Assembly: GCF_014644415.1 (NCBI RefSeq)
Contig: NZ_BMKQ01000001.1
Span: forward strand, 3,051,217-3,115,216
DNA: 64,000 bases
DNA from: Marmoricola endophyticus
Lineage (GTDB): Bacteria > Actinomycetota > Actinomycetes > Propionibacteriales > Nocardioidaceae
Direction: 5' to 3'
Part shown: positions 35,221 to 44,003 of the stretch, in pieces
Position numbering within the stretch: the stretch's first letter is position 1
How the letters are laid out: every line of letters begins with the position of its first letter
Position numbers and translations under genes: made by a program
Notes under the pieces: generated by a model
What the model was told of the DNA's origin: nothing
Database searches by the model: none
Seen by the model: only the letters and a program-made list of their open reading frames with translations

Positions 35221-36132
35221 ATGCTCACCAGTCGTGGCACGTTCCTCCGCCCCGAGGAGTACGCCGGCCCCGGCCCGCTGTGGAGCCTCGGCCGGGAGGG
35301 TGCGGTCGCCGCCGAGGTGCTCCGCGGCGAGCGGCACCGGCGCTCGCAGCGTCGTACGCTCCGCGGCCTGGCGTGGGCGCGGGTGGGGCGCGTCGTGGTC
35401 AACGAGCCGGTGCTGCTGGTCCCCGGGTTCATGGCCGGCGACTGGAGCCTGGTGCGGCTGGCCGAGCACCTGCGCGGCGAGGGATGGCGGACGTACCGCT
35501 CCGCCATCCGGGTCAACGCCGGGTGCACGATGAGCACCGCCGAGGCCCTCGAGCGCCGGCTGGAGCAGATCGCCGAGAGGCGGCAGGCGAAGGTGAGCAT
35601 CGTCGGGCACAGCCTGGGCGGGATGCTCGGCCGCGGCCTCGCCGCCCGACGCCCGGACCTCGTCGCCGGGCTGGTGACGATGGGGAGCCCGGTGCTCGCT
35701 CCCGGAGCGGTCAACCAGCTCCTCGGGCTCAACGCCGCGGCGCTCACGGGTCTGCACCGGCTGGGCCTGCGCTCGGTGATGGGTGCCGACTGCGTGAGCG
35801 GCGACTGCGCGCGCGAGAGCTGGGAGCGCTCCCACGCACCGCTGGACCCCGCGATCGGCTTCACCGCGATCTGGTCGCGACGCGACGGCGTCGTCGACTG
35901 GCGCTCCTGCCTCGACCCCGCCGCCGAGCACGTCGAGGCGCGGTGCAGCCACCTGGGCATGGCGGTCGACCCGCTGGTACGCGACCAGGTCGCCCACGCG
36001 CTGGCCGAGCAGCGGCTGACCCGCGCGGCGCACGCAGGCGCCGAGCGCGAGCCGGACGCCCGCCTCAGCCCGGCCAGTCCTCCGGCAGGTCGGCCCGTCG
36101 AGGCGGGTCTGCGCCACGCCGCGAGCAGGTGA
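35221..36132 (+). CDS. alpha/beta-fold esterase or lipase
   Basis: 303 residues, no signal peptide. EPVLLVPGFMAGDWSLVRLAEHL near 61 is a triacylglycerol-lipase-like start; nucleophile elbow VSIVGHSLGGMLGRGLA near 125; acid within FTAIWSRRDGVVDW near 220; catalytic His in ARCSHLGMAVDP near 243. The last 50 residues are low-complexity. Its final 68 bp overlap the end of the convergent PfkB gene, so the C-terminal tail may be an extension after loss of an earlier stop. ATG at 35221. Confidence 0.85.
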   Translation: MLTSRGTFLRPEEYAGPGPLWSLGREGAVAAEVLRGERHRRSQRRTLRGLAWARVGRVVVNEPVLLVPGFMAGDWSLVRLAEHLRGEGWRTYRSAIRVNAGCTMSTAEALERRLEQIAERRQAKVSIVGHSLGGMLGRGLAARRPDLVAGLVTMGSPVLAPGAVNQLLGLNAAALTGLHRLGLRSVMGADCVSGDCARESWERSHAPLDPAIGFTAIWSRRDGVVDWRSCLDPAAEHVEARCSHLGMAVDPLVRDQVAHALAEQRLTRAAHAGAEREPDARLSPASPPAGRPVEAGLRHAASR

Positions 36133-36985
36133 TCGCGGCGGCCGTCGCCGCCGCCGAGAGCAGCCGCCGCAGTGCGGTCTCGTCGCGCGGCATCGCGCCC
36201 TCGCCGTACGACGACAGCGCCCCCGCCTGCGACAGCGCCACCAGCAGGGCGGCCATGAAGCTGTCGCCGGCGCCGACGGTGTCGACGGTGTCGACCTCCA
36301 GGCCGGGCACGCGTACCTCGAGGCCCCCGGCGTAGCCGGTCGCGCCGTCCGCGCCGTGGGTGACCACGACCAGCTCCGTGCGCTCGCCCTGCAGCAGCAC
36401 CCGGGCGATGTCGCCGTGGTCGGCGCCGGGCTGCACGAGGTCCACGTCGTCGTCGGAGAGCTTGACCAGCGTGCAGCGGTCGGCCAGCGTCAGCAGGTCC
36501 GCCCACGCCGCCTCGGGTGAGTCGAGGAAGGCGGGGCGCAGGTTGGGGTCGAAGCTGACCAGGGTGTCGCGGCCGTAGGCCTGGTCGACGAGGTCGACCA
36601 CCGAGGCACGACCCGGGTCGAGGCTGGCGCCGAGGGAGCCGACGTGCAGCGCGTCGCACGGGGGCAGCTCCTGGTGCGGCAGCGTCCAGCCCAGGTCGAA
36701 GGAGTACGTCGCCGAGCCGTCGCCGTGCAGCGTGGCCGTCGCCGTGCTGGTACGCCCGTCGTGCGTGGGGACGCCGACCACCTCGACCTCGTCGGCCGCG
36801 AGGTGGGCGAGCACCCGCTCGCCGCGGTCGTCGTCACCGACCTGGGTGACCAGCAGCGACGGCTCCTCGAGCCGGGCGATGCCGACCGCGATGTTGAGCG
36901 GGCCGCCACCGACGTGCTCCGAGGACGGCCGGCCGTCCTCACCGAGGACGACGTCGACGAGCGACTCGCCGACCACCACGATCAC
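36065..36985 (-). CDS. PfkB family carbohydrate kinase (fructokinase-like)
   Basis: 306 residues. Ribokinase/PfkB fold: [12 protein letters not shown] at the start, [14 protein letters not shown] near 27 (sugar binding), and [17 protein letters not shown] near 240 (the second signature with the catalytic Asp in GAGD). Phosphorylates a sugar, most likely fructose, to feed glycolysis. GTG at 36985 overlaps the glpX stop (GTGA), coupling it to fructose-1,6-bisphosphatase, which fits a role around fructose phosphates. 3' end overlaps the lipase gene by 68 bp on the other strand. Confidence 0.9.
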   Translation of the reverse strand: MIVVVGESLVDVVLGEDGRPSSEHVGGGPLNIAVGIARLEEPSLLVTQVGDDDRGERVLAHLAADEVEVVGVPTHDGRTSTATATLHGDGSATYSFDLGWTLPHQELPPCDALHVGSLGASLDPGRASVVDLVDQAYGRDTLVSFDPNLRPAFLDSPEAAWADLLTLADRCTLVKLSDDDVDLVQPGADHGDIARVLLQGERTELVVVTHGADGATGYAGGLEVRVPGLEVDTVDTVGAGDSFMAALLVALSQAGALSSYGEGAMPRDETALRRLLSAAATAAAITCSRRGADPPRRADLPEDWPG

Positions 36986-37992
36986 GGCGCGCCTGCGCCG
37001 ACCACGGAGGCGTACAGGTCGACCTTGTCGCGCCGGTGCTCGGAGCGGATCCGGCGCACCGTGCCGCTGCGCGAGCGCATCACCAGCGAGTCGGTCGTGG
37101 CGCCGCCGCCGTGGTAGCGGACCCCGGTCATCAGCTCACCGTCGGTGATGCCGGTGGCGACGAAGAAGCAGTCGTCGCCGGCGACCAGGTCGTCGGTCGT
37201 CAGGACGCGGTCGAGGTCGTGGCCGGCGGCGATCGCGCGCTCCTTCTCGGCGTGGTCGTGCGGCCAGAGCCGTCCCTGGATCACGCCGCCCATGCACTTC
37301 ATCGCGCAGGCGGTGATGATGCCCTCGGGCGTCCCGCCGGTGCCCAGCAGCAGATCGACGCCGGTGTCGGGCCGCGCCGCCATGATCGCGCCGGCGACGT
37401 CACCGTCGGAGATGAACTTGATCCGCGCGCCGGTGGCGCGCACCTCCTCGACGATGCCGTCGTGGCGGGGCCGGTCGAGCAGGACGACGCCGACGTCCTG
37501 GGTCGACTTCCCGGTCGCCTTGGCCACCTGGCGGATGTTCTCGGCGACCGGGTTGCGCAGGTCCACGACGTCGGCGGCGTCGGGCCCGGTGGCGAGCTTC
37601 TCCATGTAGAACACGGCCGAGGGGTCGTACATTGCCCCGCGGGGTGCGAGCGCGAGCACGGCGATCGCGTTGCTCATCCCCTTCGCGCACAGGGTGGTGC
37701 CGTCGATGGGGTCGACGGCGACGTCGTACTCCGGGCCGCTGCCGTCGCCGACCTCCTCGCCGTTGAAGAGCATCGGGGCGTCGTCCTTCTCGCCCTCGCC
37801 GATGACGACGGTGCCGGACATCTGGACGCTGGAGATCATCTCGCGCATCGCGTTGACGGCCCGCCCGTCGGCGCCGTTCTTGTCGCCCCGCCCGACCCAG
37901 CGGCCGGCGGCGAGCGCCGCGGCCTCGGTGACCCGGACCATCTCGAGGGAGAGGTTGCGGTCGGTGTGCGGACCGGAGGACGCGTCAGTCAT
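36982..37992 (-). CDS. glpX: class II fructose-1,6-bisphosphatase
   Basis: Gluconeogenic phosphatase, fructose-1,6-bisphosphate to fructose 6-phosphate; the only such class in mycobacteria (Rv1099c). 336 residues. [20 protein letters not shown] near 62 and the metal-binding [13 protein letters not shown] near 92 are the GlpX signatures, with GTGGTPEGI near 218. ATG at 37992. In M. tuberculosis it is adjacent to fum; here the two are about 11 kb apart because several cassettes are inserted between. Confidence 0.95.
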   Translation of the reverse strand: MTDASSGPHTDRNLSLEMVRVTEAAALAAGRWVGRGDKNGADGRAVNAMREMISSVQMSGTVVIGEGEKDDAPMLFNGEEVGDGSGPEYDVAVDPIDGTTLCAKGMSNAIAVLALAPRGAMYDPSAVFYMEKLATGPDAADVVDLRNPVAENIRQVAKATGKSTQDVGVVLLDRPRHDGIVEEVRATGARIKFISDGDVAGAIMAARPDTGVDLLLGTGGTPEGIITACAMKCMGGVIQGRLWPHDHAEKERAIAAGHDLDRVLTTDDLVAGDDCFFVATGITDGELMTGVRYHGGGATTDSLVMRSRSGTVRRIRSEHRRDKVDLYASVVGAGAP

Positions 37993-38016
37993 GCCTGGAC
38001 CCTACCGGCGCCGGAG

Positions 38017-39066
38017 TCACGCCGAGGCCTCCTGGACGGTCACGTCGGTGGCCTTGAGGCTGGCCCACACCGGGCCGCCCTCGTGGAGGCCGAGCTCGGC
38101 GACCGCCTCCGTGGTGAGGTCCACGGTCAGCGTCGGCGGACCGAGGTGGGCCCGCACGGTGGCGCCGTCGCCGGCCCCGACCAGTCGTCGTACGACGGTG
38201 CGCCAGCGGTTGCGCGCCGAGCCGTGCGGCTCCTCGGTCGTGAGCGTCACGGCACTGGGGTTGAAGGTGACCAGCACCGGCCCCTCTGCCGGGGTCGCCG
38301 TGACCAGCTCGGGCCCCTCGTCGAGGACGACCCGGCCCTTTGTCGCACGACCGTGCAGCACGTTGCGACCGACCAGCCGGGCGGCGTGCGGGGTACGCGG
38401 CAGTGCGGCGACCTCGGCCGGGGTGCCGCACTGGGCGACGGCCCCGTCCTCGACGACGAGCACGCGGTCGGCCAGCGTGAACAGGTCGACGGCGTCGTGG
38501 GTGACCAGCAGCGTGACGCCGGTGAAGCCGGCCAGCCGCTCGGCCAGGACCTCGCGCAGCCGCTGCGCGACCGCGACGTCGAGCGCGGCGAAAGGCTCGT
38601 CGAGCAGCACCACCTCGGGCTCGGTGGCCAGCGCCCGCGCCAGGGCGACCCGCTGGGACTGGCCGCCGGACAGCTGGCCGGGTCGTCGCTCGGCCAGCTC
38701 GCCGACCTCGAGGAGCTGCAGCAGGTCGCTCGCGCGTCGGCGGGCCTCGGCCCGGCCGGTCCCGCGGGCCCGGGCGCCGTACTCCACGTTGGCGCGCACG
38801 CTCAGGTGCGGGAACAGAGCGTGGTCCTGGTGCACCAGCGCGACCCGGCGGCGGTGGGTCGGCACCCGGCGCCAGTCCTGCCCGGCGACGTGCAGGCTGC
38901 CCTCGGTGGGCGCGGTCCCGGCGACGGCGTCGAGGAGGGTGCTCTTGCCGGCACCGTTCGGGCCCACGACGGCGATCGTCTCCCCGGGGTCGGCCTGGAG
39001 CGAGAACCGCAGCGTCTTCTCGCCCCGGCGGACCGTCACGTCGAGGTCGAGGTACGACTCGCTCAT
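38017..39066 (-). CDS. modC: molybdate ABC transporter ATPase
   Basis: 349 residues. Walker A GPNGAGKST near 38, Q-loop VHQDHALFPH, signature LSGGQSQRVALARA near 130, Walker B VVLLDEPFAALD, H-loop VTHDAVDLF. From about 275 a TOBE/mop domain (RAHLGPPTLTVDLTTEAVAELGLHEGGPVWASLKATDV) that binds the oxyanion and can close the importer. The start overlaps the modB stop (ATGA). Tungstate cannot be excluded. Confidence 0.94.
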   Translation of the reverse strand: MSESYLDLDVTVRRGEKTLRFSLQADPGETIAVVGPNGAGKSTLLDAVAGTAPTEGSLHVAGQDWRRVPTHRRRVALVHQDHALFPHLSVRANVEYGARARGTGRAEARRRASDLLQLLEVGELAERRPGQLSGGQSQRVALARALATEPEVVLLDEPFAALDVAVAQRLREVLAERLAGFTGVTLLVTHDAVDLFTLADRVLVVEDGAVAQCGTPAEVAALPRTPHAARLVGRNVLHGRATKGRVVLDEGPELVTATPAEGPVLVTFNPSAVTLTTEEPHGSARNRWRTVVRRLVGAGDGATVRAHLGPPTLTVDLTTEAVAELGLHEGGPVWASLKATDVTVQEASA

Positions 39067-39851
39067 GCGGCACCCAGCCCGCCGAGCCAGCGCTCGCGCA
39101 GCGAGACGAGGACGGCGACCGAGACGACGAGGAGCACCACGCTCAGCGCGACCGCGACGTCACGGTCGTCCTGCAGGCGGGTGTAGACCTCGCTGGGCAT
39201 GGTGCGCGTGGTGCCGGGGTAGTTGCCGGCGAAGGTGATCGTCGCGCCGAACTCGCCCAGCGACCGCGCGAAGGAGAGGACTGCCCCCGCGGCGACGCCC
39301 GGCAGCGCCAGGGGCAGCGACACCCGGCGGAAGGTCAGCCACGGGCCGGCGCCGAGGGTCGCCGACGCGGTCTCCATCCGCGACGGGACCGCCCGCAGCG
39401 CCCCCTCGGCGCTGATCACGAAGAAGGGCATCGACACGAAGGTGTGGGCCACGACCACGGCAGCGGTGGTGTACGGCAGCGTCACCCCGAGGACGTCGTC
39501 CAGCGGGCGCCCGAGCAGCCCGTTGCGGCCCAGCGCGCTGAGCAGTGCGACGCCTCCGACGACCGGGGGCAGTACCAGCGGGACGGTGACCAGGCCGCGC
39601 AGCAGCCGTCGACCGGGGAACTCCAGCCGGGCCAGCACCCAGGCCAGCGGCAGCCCGAGGACGACGCAGAGCAGGGTCGAGAGCAGTGCCGTGACCACCG
39701 ACAGCCGCAGGGCGTCCAGCGCCTCGGCGCCGGTGACCACCGTCCAGAAGCGCGACCACGGGGTGTCGACCAGCAGACCGATCACCGGGACGACGAGGAA
39801 CACCGCTGCGACGGTCGCCGGGACGACCAGCCGCAGCGGCGCTCTGCTCAT
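39063..39851 (-). CDS. modB: molybdate ABC transporter permease
   Basis: About 262 residues, five to six predicted helices with the ModB/CysT EAA loop SRMETASATLGAGPWLTFRRVSLPLALPG near 150 and a conserved end (SLGEFGATITFAGNYPGTTRTMPSEVY) typical of molybdate and sulfate permeases. ATG at 39851 chosen; an upstream GTG at 39923 would overlap modA by about 50 bp. Its stop overlaps modC by 4 bp. Confidence 0.93.
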   Translation of the reverse strand: MSRAPLRLVVPATVAAVFLVVPVIGLLVDTPWSRFWTVVTGAEALDALRLSVVTALLSTLLCVVLGLPLAWVLARLEFPGRRLLRGLVTVPLVLPPVVGGVALLSALGRNGLLGRPLDDVLGVTLPYTTAAVVVAHTFVSMPFFVISAEGALRAVPSRMETASATLGAGPWLTFRRVSLPLALPGVAAGAVLSFARSLGEFGATITFAGNYPGTTRTMPSEVYTRLQDDRDVAVALSVVLLVVSVAVLVSLRERWLGGLGAA

Positions 39852-39870
39852 GCGGGGGTGCGCTGCCAGG

Positions 39871-40656
39871 TCAGGAGGTGCCGAAGCCGGCGGCGGTGAG
39901 GACCTTCTTGCCGTCTGCGCCACGCATCAGGTCGATCCAGTCGCCCGCGAGGTCCTTGGCCTTGGCGTTGCTGGTCTGCGCGACCCAGTACGTGTTGGGG
40001 TCGGCGGCCGCGCCGGGGACCTCGATGCCCTTGACGTCGTCGCCCGCGGAGGTGACGTCGGTGGCGTAGACCAGGCCGGCGTCCGCCTCGTTGGCGGTGA
40101 CCTTGGCCAGGACGGCCTTGACGTCGGTCTCCTCGCTGGCCGGCTTGGCGGTGATCTTGTTGCTCTTTAGCAGCGTCTGCGAGGCCGCGCCGCAGGGCGC
40201 CGACGGCACGCAGACGACGTACGACACCCCGGGCTTGGCGATGTCGGCGAACGAGGTGATCTTGCCCGGGTTGGCGCTCGGCACGGCCAGCGTGACGACG
40301 TTGGTGGCGAACTGCTGCGGGTCGGACCCGGTGCCGTCGTTGGCCTCGGCCTCGTCCATGGTCCGCTTGTCGGCGGTCGCCAGCACGTCGCCCGGCGCCC
40401 CCTGCTCGGCCAGCTCGGCCAGCGCGGCGGAGGAGTCGAAGACCAGCTTGACCTTCACGCCCTCGTGGTCGGCCTCGAACTCCTTCTTCAGGTCGGTGAA
40501 CGACTCGGTCAGCGAGGCGGCGGCGAGGACGGTCAGGGTCTGGTCGTCGCCGGAGCCGGCCTCGTCGTCACCCCCGGACCCGCAGGCGGCGAGGCTCGTA
40601 CCCATGGCGAGGGCGAGGACGGGGGCCCACAGGCGGGGCGTGATGGACGGCTTCAC
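39871..40656 (-). CDS. modA: molybdate-binding lipoprotein
   Basis: 261 residues. Lipoprotein signal with lipobox SLAAC (Cys near 24) then an acidic linker. Mature protein begins LTVLAAASLTESFTDLKKEFE, the ModA hallmark whose serines bind the oxyanion, and continues FDSSAALAELAEQGAPGDVLATAD and DAGLVYATDV. GTG at 40656 overlaps the stop of the HTH-TOBE gene (GTGA), so the regulator is coupled to the transporter genes. Confidence 0.95.
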   Translation of the reverse strand: MKPSITPRLWAPVLALAMGTSLAACGSGGDDEAGSGDDQTLTVLAAASLTESFTDLKKEFEADHEGVKVKLVFDSSAALAELAEQGAPGDVLATADKRTMDEAEANDGTGSDPQQFATNVVTLAVPSANPGKITSFADIAKPGVSYVVCVPSAPCGAASQTLLKSNKITAKPASEETDVKAVLAKVTANEADAGLVYATDVTSAGDDVKGIEVPGAAADPNTYWVAQTSNAKAKDLAGDWIDLMRGADGKKVLTAAGFGTS

Positions 40657-41048
40657 GGTCGCTCCACGATGACGTTGGTTGACTTGACGGACGCGTACGC
40701 ACGGACCCCGACCTCGAGGCCGAGCTCGTCGGCGGCCTCCCGGCTCATCAGCGAGACGACCCGGTAGGGCCCGCAGATCAGGTCGACCTGCGCCATGACG
40801 GTGTCGCGCAGGACGTCGGTGACGATGCCGGGCAGCCGGTTGCGGGCGCTGACCGAGCCGGCGCGGCTGCGCTCGCGGTCGAGGTCGGCGACCAGGCCGG
40901 CGGCGGTACGGGCCAGGTCCGGCCCGGCGACGACCTTGAAGCCGTCCACCTCCGTCGACGGCACGCGGCCCGCGTCGATCCAGCGGCGGACGGTGTCGTC
41001 GCTGACGCCGAGGATCTCGGCCGCCTCGGAGACCCGGTAGTGCTGCAC
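40653..41048 (-). CDS. HTH-TOBE molybdate-responsive regulator or molbindin
   Basis: 131 residues in two domains: an excisionase/MerR-type helix-turn-helix (residues about 3-48: YRVSEAAEILGVSDDTVRRWIDAGRVPS), and a C-terminal TOBE/mop domain (SARNRLPGIVTDVLRDTVMAQVDLICGPYRVVSLMSREAADELGLEVGVRAYASVKSTNVIVE). Probably senses molybdate and represses the operon it heads, replacing classical ModE; this is inference from its domains and position. GTG at 41048 or 41057 are both possible. Array C2 lies just upstream, where its promoter should be. Confidence 0.88.
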   Translation of the reverse strand: MQHYRVSEAAEILGVSDDTVRRWIDAGRVPSTEVDGFKVVAGPDLARTAAGLVADLDRERSRAGSVSARNRLPGIVTDVLRDTVMAQVDLICGPYRVVSLMSREAADELGLEVGVRAYASVKSTNVIVERP

Positions 41049-41125
41049 GACGGTCACCCAACCGCATCTGCGGTCGCAACTCAACATCGGAGCGGCATCT
41101 GCGGCCCCGCGCGGCCCCTGCCCGT

Positions 41126-41248
41126 CGAGTGGTGCCCCGTACTGGGCCGAGTTGCGCCCTCTGCGGGTCCGAGTTGCGCATCGTGCAGTCGCGGGACGTC
41201 GTACGACCGGCAGAAGGCGCCACTCGAGCCGGCGGGAGGCACCACTCG
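41126..41248. repeat. 22-bp-period repeat array family C, copy 2 (3 direct + 2 inverted units)
   Basis: Direct units start at 41126, 41148 and 41170; after a 17-bp spacer, inverted units start at 41207 and 41229, each on an exact 22-bp period. The ends again form the perfect 13-bp inverted repeat GTCGAGTGGTGCC (41124) / GGCACCACTCGAC (41238). It lies in the promoter region of the molybdate operon and after the transporter gene that ends at 41275. Confidence 0.9.
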
Positions 41249-41274
41249 ACGAGCAGGTCCCGCCCGCCAGCGGC

Positions 41275-42540
41275 TCAGAGAACGATTGGGGCCCAGAGCC
41301 AGAGGGCGACGACGCCGAGCACCAGCCCCGGGGGGACGGCCATCGCCGACAGGGCGTGGAACCTCGCGGTCGAGGGGCGCTCGCCGGCCCGGACCAAGGT
41401 GCGCCGCCAGAGCAGGTTGGCCAGGGAGCCCGACCAGGTCAGCGACGAGCCGACGTTGAGCCCGACCAGCGTCGCCAGGACAGCAGTCGTCCCGAGGGGG
41501 GCGACGGCCGGGAGCAGCAGCAGCGTGGCCGGCAGGTTGTTGACCACGTTGGCGAGGACCGTGGCCAGCAGAGCGAGGACGAGCAGTCCGCCGAGCCCGC
41601 CGCCGGCACCGCGGGCGAGGTCGTCGACGACGTCCCCCAACCCGCCGCGGCCGACCGCGTCCACGACGACGCCGAGGGCGAGCACGAACACCACGAACCC
41701 GGGACTGGACTCGTGGAACGCCGTGACGAGGGTGCGAGCACCCGTGCGGCGTACGTCCGCCGCGGTGAGCGCGAGCGCCGCGACCACCGCCACCACCGCC
41801 GGGCCCCAGGCGTCGGCCAGTCCGGCGAGGGGCGCGAGCACGAACCCGACGAGCATCGCGGTCAGCACGGCCAGCGGGAAGCAGGGGAGGGGACCGGCCG
41901 CCGGTGGCTCCGTCGGCGCGGCGGCGGTCGCGGGCAGTGCGCGCCGGAACCGCAGCCGGTGGACGACGTACTCCACGGCGACGACCACCAGCCACGTCGG
42001 CGCCATGACCAGGGCGAAGCGGGAGAAGGACAGCGGCAGCACCTTCAGCGCCAGCAGCGTGGTGAGGTTGGAGACCGGCAGCAGCAGGCTGGAGGAGTTG
42101 GCCAGGCGTACGCAGGCGGCCAGACCCGGTTCCGGCAGCACGCCGGCGCGCCGAGCCGCGGCGAGGACCACCAGCGTGAGCAGCACGACCGTCGCGTCGA
42201 GGCTGAGCACGGCCGTGACCGCGACCGCCGCGACGAAGACCGCGGTGAGGAAGCGGGTCGGCGAGCCGCGGCCGAGCCGTGCACCGACCGCGTCGAAGAG
42301 ACCCTCGGCGGCGCACCGTCCTGCCACGACGAGGATGGCCGCGAGGAAGACGACGACCGGCAGCAGGTCGAGCACCGCGTCCCGGGCGTGGCCGATCCCG
42401 GCGAAGGGGAGGCAGACGGCGGTGGCGAGAGCTGCCGTGCCCACCTCCACGCTCGTACGCGGGCTGCGGAACGCGACTGCCAGCAGCGCGACGAGGGCGA
42501 CCAGCGGGCCCACCTCGGCGAGCACGGGGTCGGTGGTCAC
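41275..42540 (-). CDS. ArsB/NhaD-type ion transporter superfamily membrane protein
   Basis: 421 residues, 11-12 predicted helices. Ion-transporter features: LANSSSLLLPVSNLTTLLALK near 146 and, in the second half, LATVLANVVNNLPATLLLLPAVAPL near 320, the pseudo-symmetric asparagine/threonine re-entrant loops of the family (ArsB, CitM, NhaD). Arsenite export, sodium-proton exchange or dicarboxylate uptake cannot be told apart here. No arsR or arsC gene adjacent. GTG at 42540. Confidence 0.8.
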   Translation of the reverse strand: MTTDPVLAEVGPLVALVALLAVAFRSPRTSVEVGTAALATAVCLPFAGIGHARDAVLDLLPVVVFLAAILVVAGRCAAEGLFDAVGARLGRGSPTRFLTAVFVAAVAVTAVLSLDATVVLLTLVVLAAARRAGVLPEPGLAACVRLANSSSLLLPVSNLTTLLALKVLPLSFSRFALVMAPTWLVVVAVEYVVHRLRFRRALPATAAAPTEPPAAGPLPCFPLAVLTAMLVGFVLAPLAGLADAWGPAVVAVVAALALTAADVRRTGARTLVTAFHESSPGFVVFVLALGVVVDAVGRGGLGDVVDDLARGAGGGLGGLLVLALLATVLANVVNNLPATLLLLPAVAPLGTTAVLATLVGLNVGSSLTWSGSLANLLWRRTLVRAGERPSTARFHALSAMAVPPGLVLGVVALWLWAPIVL

Positions 42541-42600
42541 GGGGTGAACCTACGGTGAGGTGCGCGCCGACGCCGCGGCCGCGGTTGGCAGGATGGGCTC

Positions 42601-43173
42601 GTGAGCGGGACGAGCGGGCAGCCGGGGCGCTACCAGCGCTCGTCGAACGGACTGATCGTCTCGATCGTGGTCCTGGTGGTGGGCGTGCTCGCCTTCGTGC
42701 TGATCCGCGGCGCGCTGCGCGACACCCCGGACGCCGGGGTCGACATCAGCCCGGTCGACTACGGGCCCGTCGCCGTTCAGGCGCGCAAGGCCGGCCTCGT
42801 CGCGCCGGCGCCGGCCCCGCTCCCGAAGGGCTGGAAGGCGAGCAGCGTGCGGTTCACCCCGCCCGACCCCGCGACCTCCGGCGTGACCGGCTCCTGGCAC
42901 CTCGGGCTGCTCACCGACAAGCAGCGGTACGTCGCCGTCGAGGAGACCTCGGACGACGTCACCGACCTGCTCCCCGACACCGTCGCCGACGCGACCCGCG
43001 GGCCCGCCGTACGCCTCGACGGCCGGACCTGGCGCAGCTGGACCGGCGCGAAGGACGCGTACGCGCTCACCACGGCCGTGACCGGCGGGCGACAGGTCCT
43101 CGTCGGCAGCCCCGCGGGCGAGTCGGTGGTCCGCGGCGTCGCCGCCGACCTGTCACTGCCTTCGCAGCAGTAG
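42601..43173 (+). CDS. DUF4245 membrane-anchored protein
   Basis: 190 residues: polar N terminus (SGTSGQPGRYQRSSNG), one membrane helix at 17-36 (GLIVSIVVLVVGVLAFVLI), then an extracytoplasmic domain with PVDYGPVAVQARKAGLVAPAPAPLPKGWKASSVRF and WRSWTGAKDAYALTT, typical of actinobacterial DUF4245 (Rv1100 beside glpX). Function unknown. Here it is separated from glpX by the molybdate operon and a transporter. GTG at 42601. Confidence 0.88.
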   Translation: MSGTSGQPGRYQRSSNGLIVSIVVLVVGVLAFVLIRGALRDTPDAGVDISPVDYGPVAVQARKAGLVAPAPAPLPKGWKASSVRFTPPDPATSGVTGSWHLGLLTDKQRYVAVEETSDDVTDLLPDTVADATRGPAVRLDGRTWRSWTGAKDAYALTTAVTGGRQVLVGSPAGESVVRGVAADLSLPSQQ

Positions 43174-43186
43174 GACCGGCCGGCTC

Positions 43187-43966
43187 TCAGCTGGCCGGTC
43201 GCCGCGAGTCGACCGCTGAGAAGGCGTCCACCGGAAACCGCCCGGCGAACGAGTCGAACAGGGCCGCCTGCTCGGCGGCGAGCGCGGCGACGGCGCCGCT
43301 GGCGGTCGGCCCGAAGCCGACCAGCTCGTGCCCGGCGTCGATGCCCTCGAGAGCTGCGCGGCCGAACTCCGCGAGCGGTGCGCCGCCCTCCGAGCCACCC
43401 AGTCCCGTGGCCACCGCGGGCGGCATCAGCTCGGTCACCCGGACCTCGGTGGGAGCGAGCGCCGCTCGCAGGATGGCGACGTAGTGGTGCACGGCCGCCT
43501 TGCAGGCGCTGTAGACCGGGGCGAACGGCTGGGGTACGACCGCTCCGCCCGAGGTCACGTGCACGATGCGGGCCGGGCGTCCGTGCGCGAGGATCAGCGG
43601 GACCAGCAGCTGGTCGAGGTGGACCGGGCCGGCCAGCAGCGTGTCGATCTCCACCTGGCGCTCGGCCCACGGCGCGTCGTCGACGGCGAGGGCCACCCGT
43701 CGCTGGATGCCGGCGTTCTGGACGAGCAGGTCGAGGTCGGGCATCCGTCGGGCGACGTCCTCCGCGAGTCGTCGACGGGCGTCGGGGTCGGCCATGTCGG
43801 CAACCGCCGACTCCAGCCCCGGGTTCCGCTGTGCCACCTCCTCCAGCGAGCGCTCCGATCGGCCGGTGACGAGGACGCGGTCGCCGCGCGCGAGCAGGCG
43901 CCGGGCGAGATCGAGGCCGATGCCCCGCGAGCCTCCGGTGATGAGGACCTGACGCTGTGTTGTCAT
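43187..43966 (-). CDS. short-chain dehydrogenase/reductase (DltE-like SDR)
   Basis: 259 residues. NAD(P)-binding GGSRGIGLDLARRL near 9, NAGIQ near 79, catalytic Ser in VTSGGAVVP and Tyr-x-x-x-Lys in VYSACKAAVHHY near 152. Substrate unknown. ATG at 43966 lies inside a GTTG-N6-CAAC operator shared by position with the divergent MarR gene, so the SDR is probably repressed by that regulator. Confidence 0.9.
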   Translation of the reverse strand: MTTQRQVLITGGSRGIGLDLARRLLARGDRVLVTGRSERSLEEVAQRNPGLESAVADMADPDARRRLAEDVARRMPDLDLLVQNAGIQRRVALAVDDAPWAERQVEIDTLLAGPVHLDQLLVPLILAHGRPARIVHVTSGGAVVPQPFAPVYSACKAAVHHYVAILRAALAPTEVRVTELMPPAVATGLGGSEGGAPLAEFGRAALEGIDAGHELVGFGPTASGAVAALAAEQAALFDSFAGRFPVDAFSAVDSRRPAS

Positions 43967-43972
43967 ATCAAC
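43959..43972. promoter_or_regulatory. putative MarR operator 1 over the SDR start codon
   Basis: GTTGTCATATCAAC: inverted GTTG/CAAC arms with a 6-bp centre. It covers the SDR start codon. Its centre is 31 bp, about three helical turns, from the centre of operator 2. Confidence 0.65.
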
Positions 43973-43989
43973 ATCATGCTCCCCGAGGA

Positions 43990-44003
43990 GTTGACATGAC
44001 AAC
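43990..44003. promoter_or_regulatory. putative MarR operator 2 over the marR start codon
   Basis: GTTGACATGACAAC: the same GTTG-N6-CAAC layout, covering the regulator's own ATG (43996). The two sites are near mirror images, since TGTTGTCAT at 43958 and ATGACAACA at 43996 are reverse complements. Confidence 0.65.
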
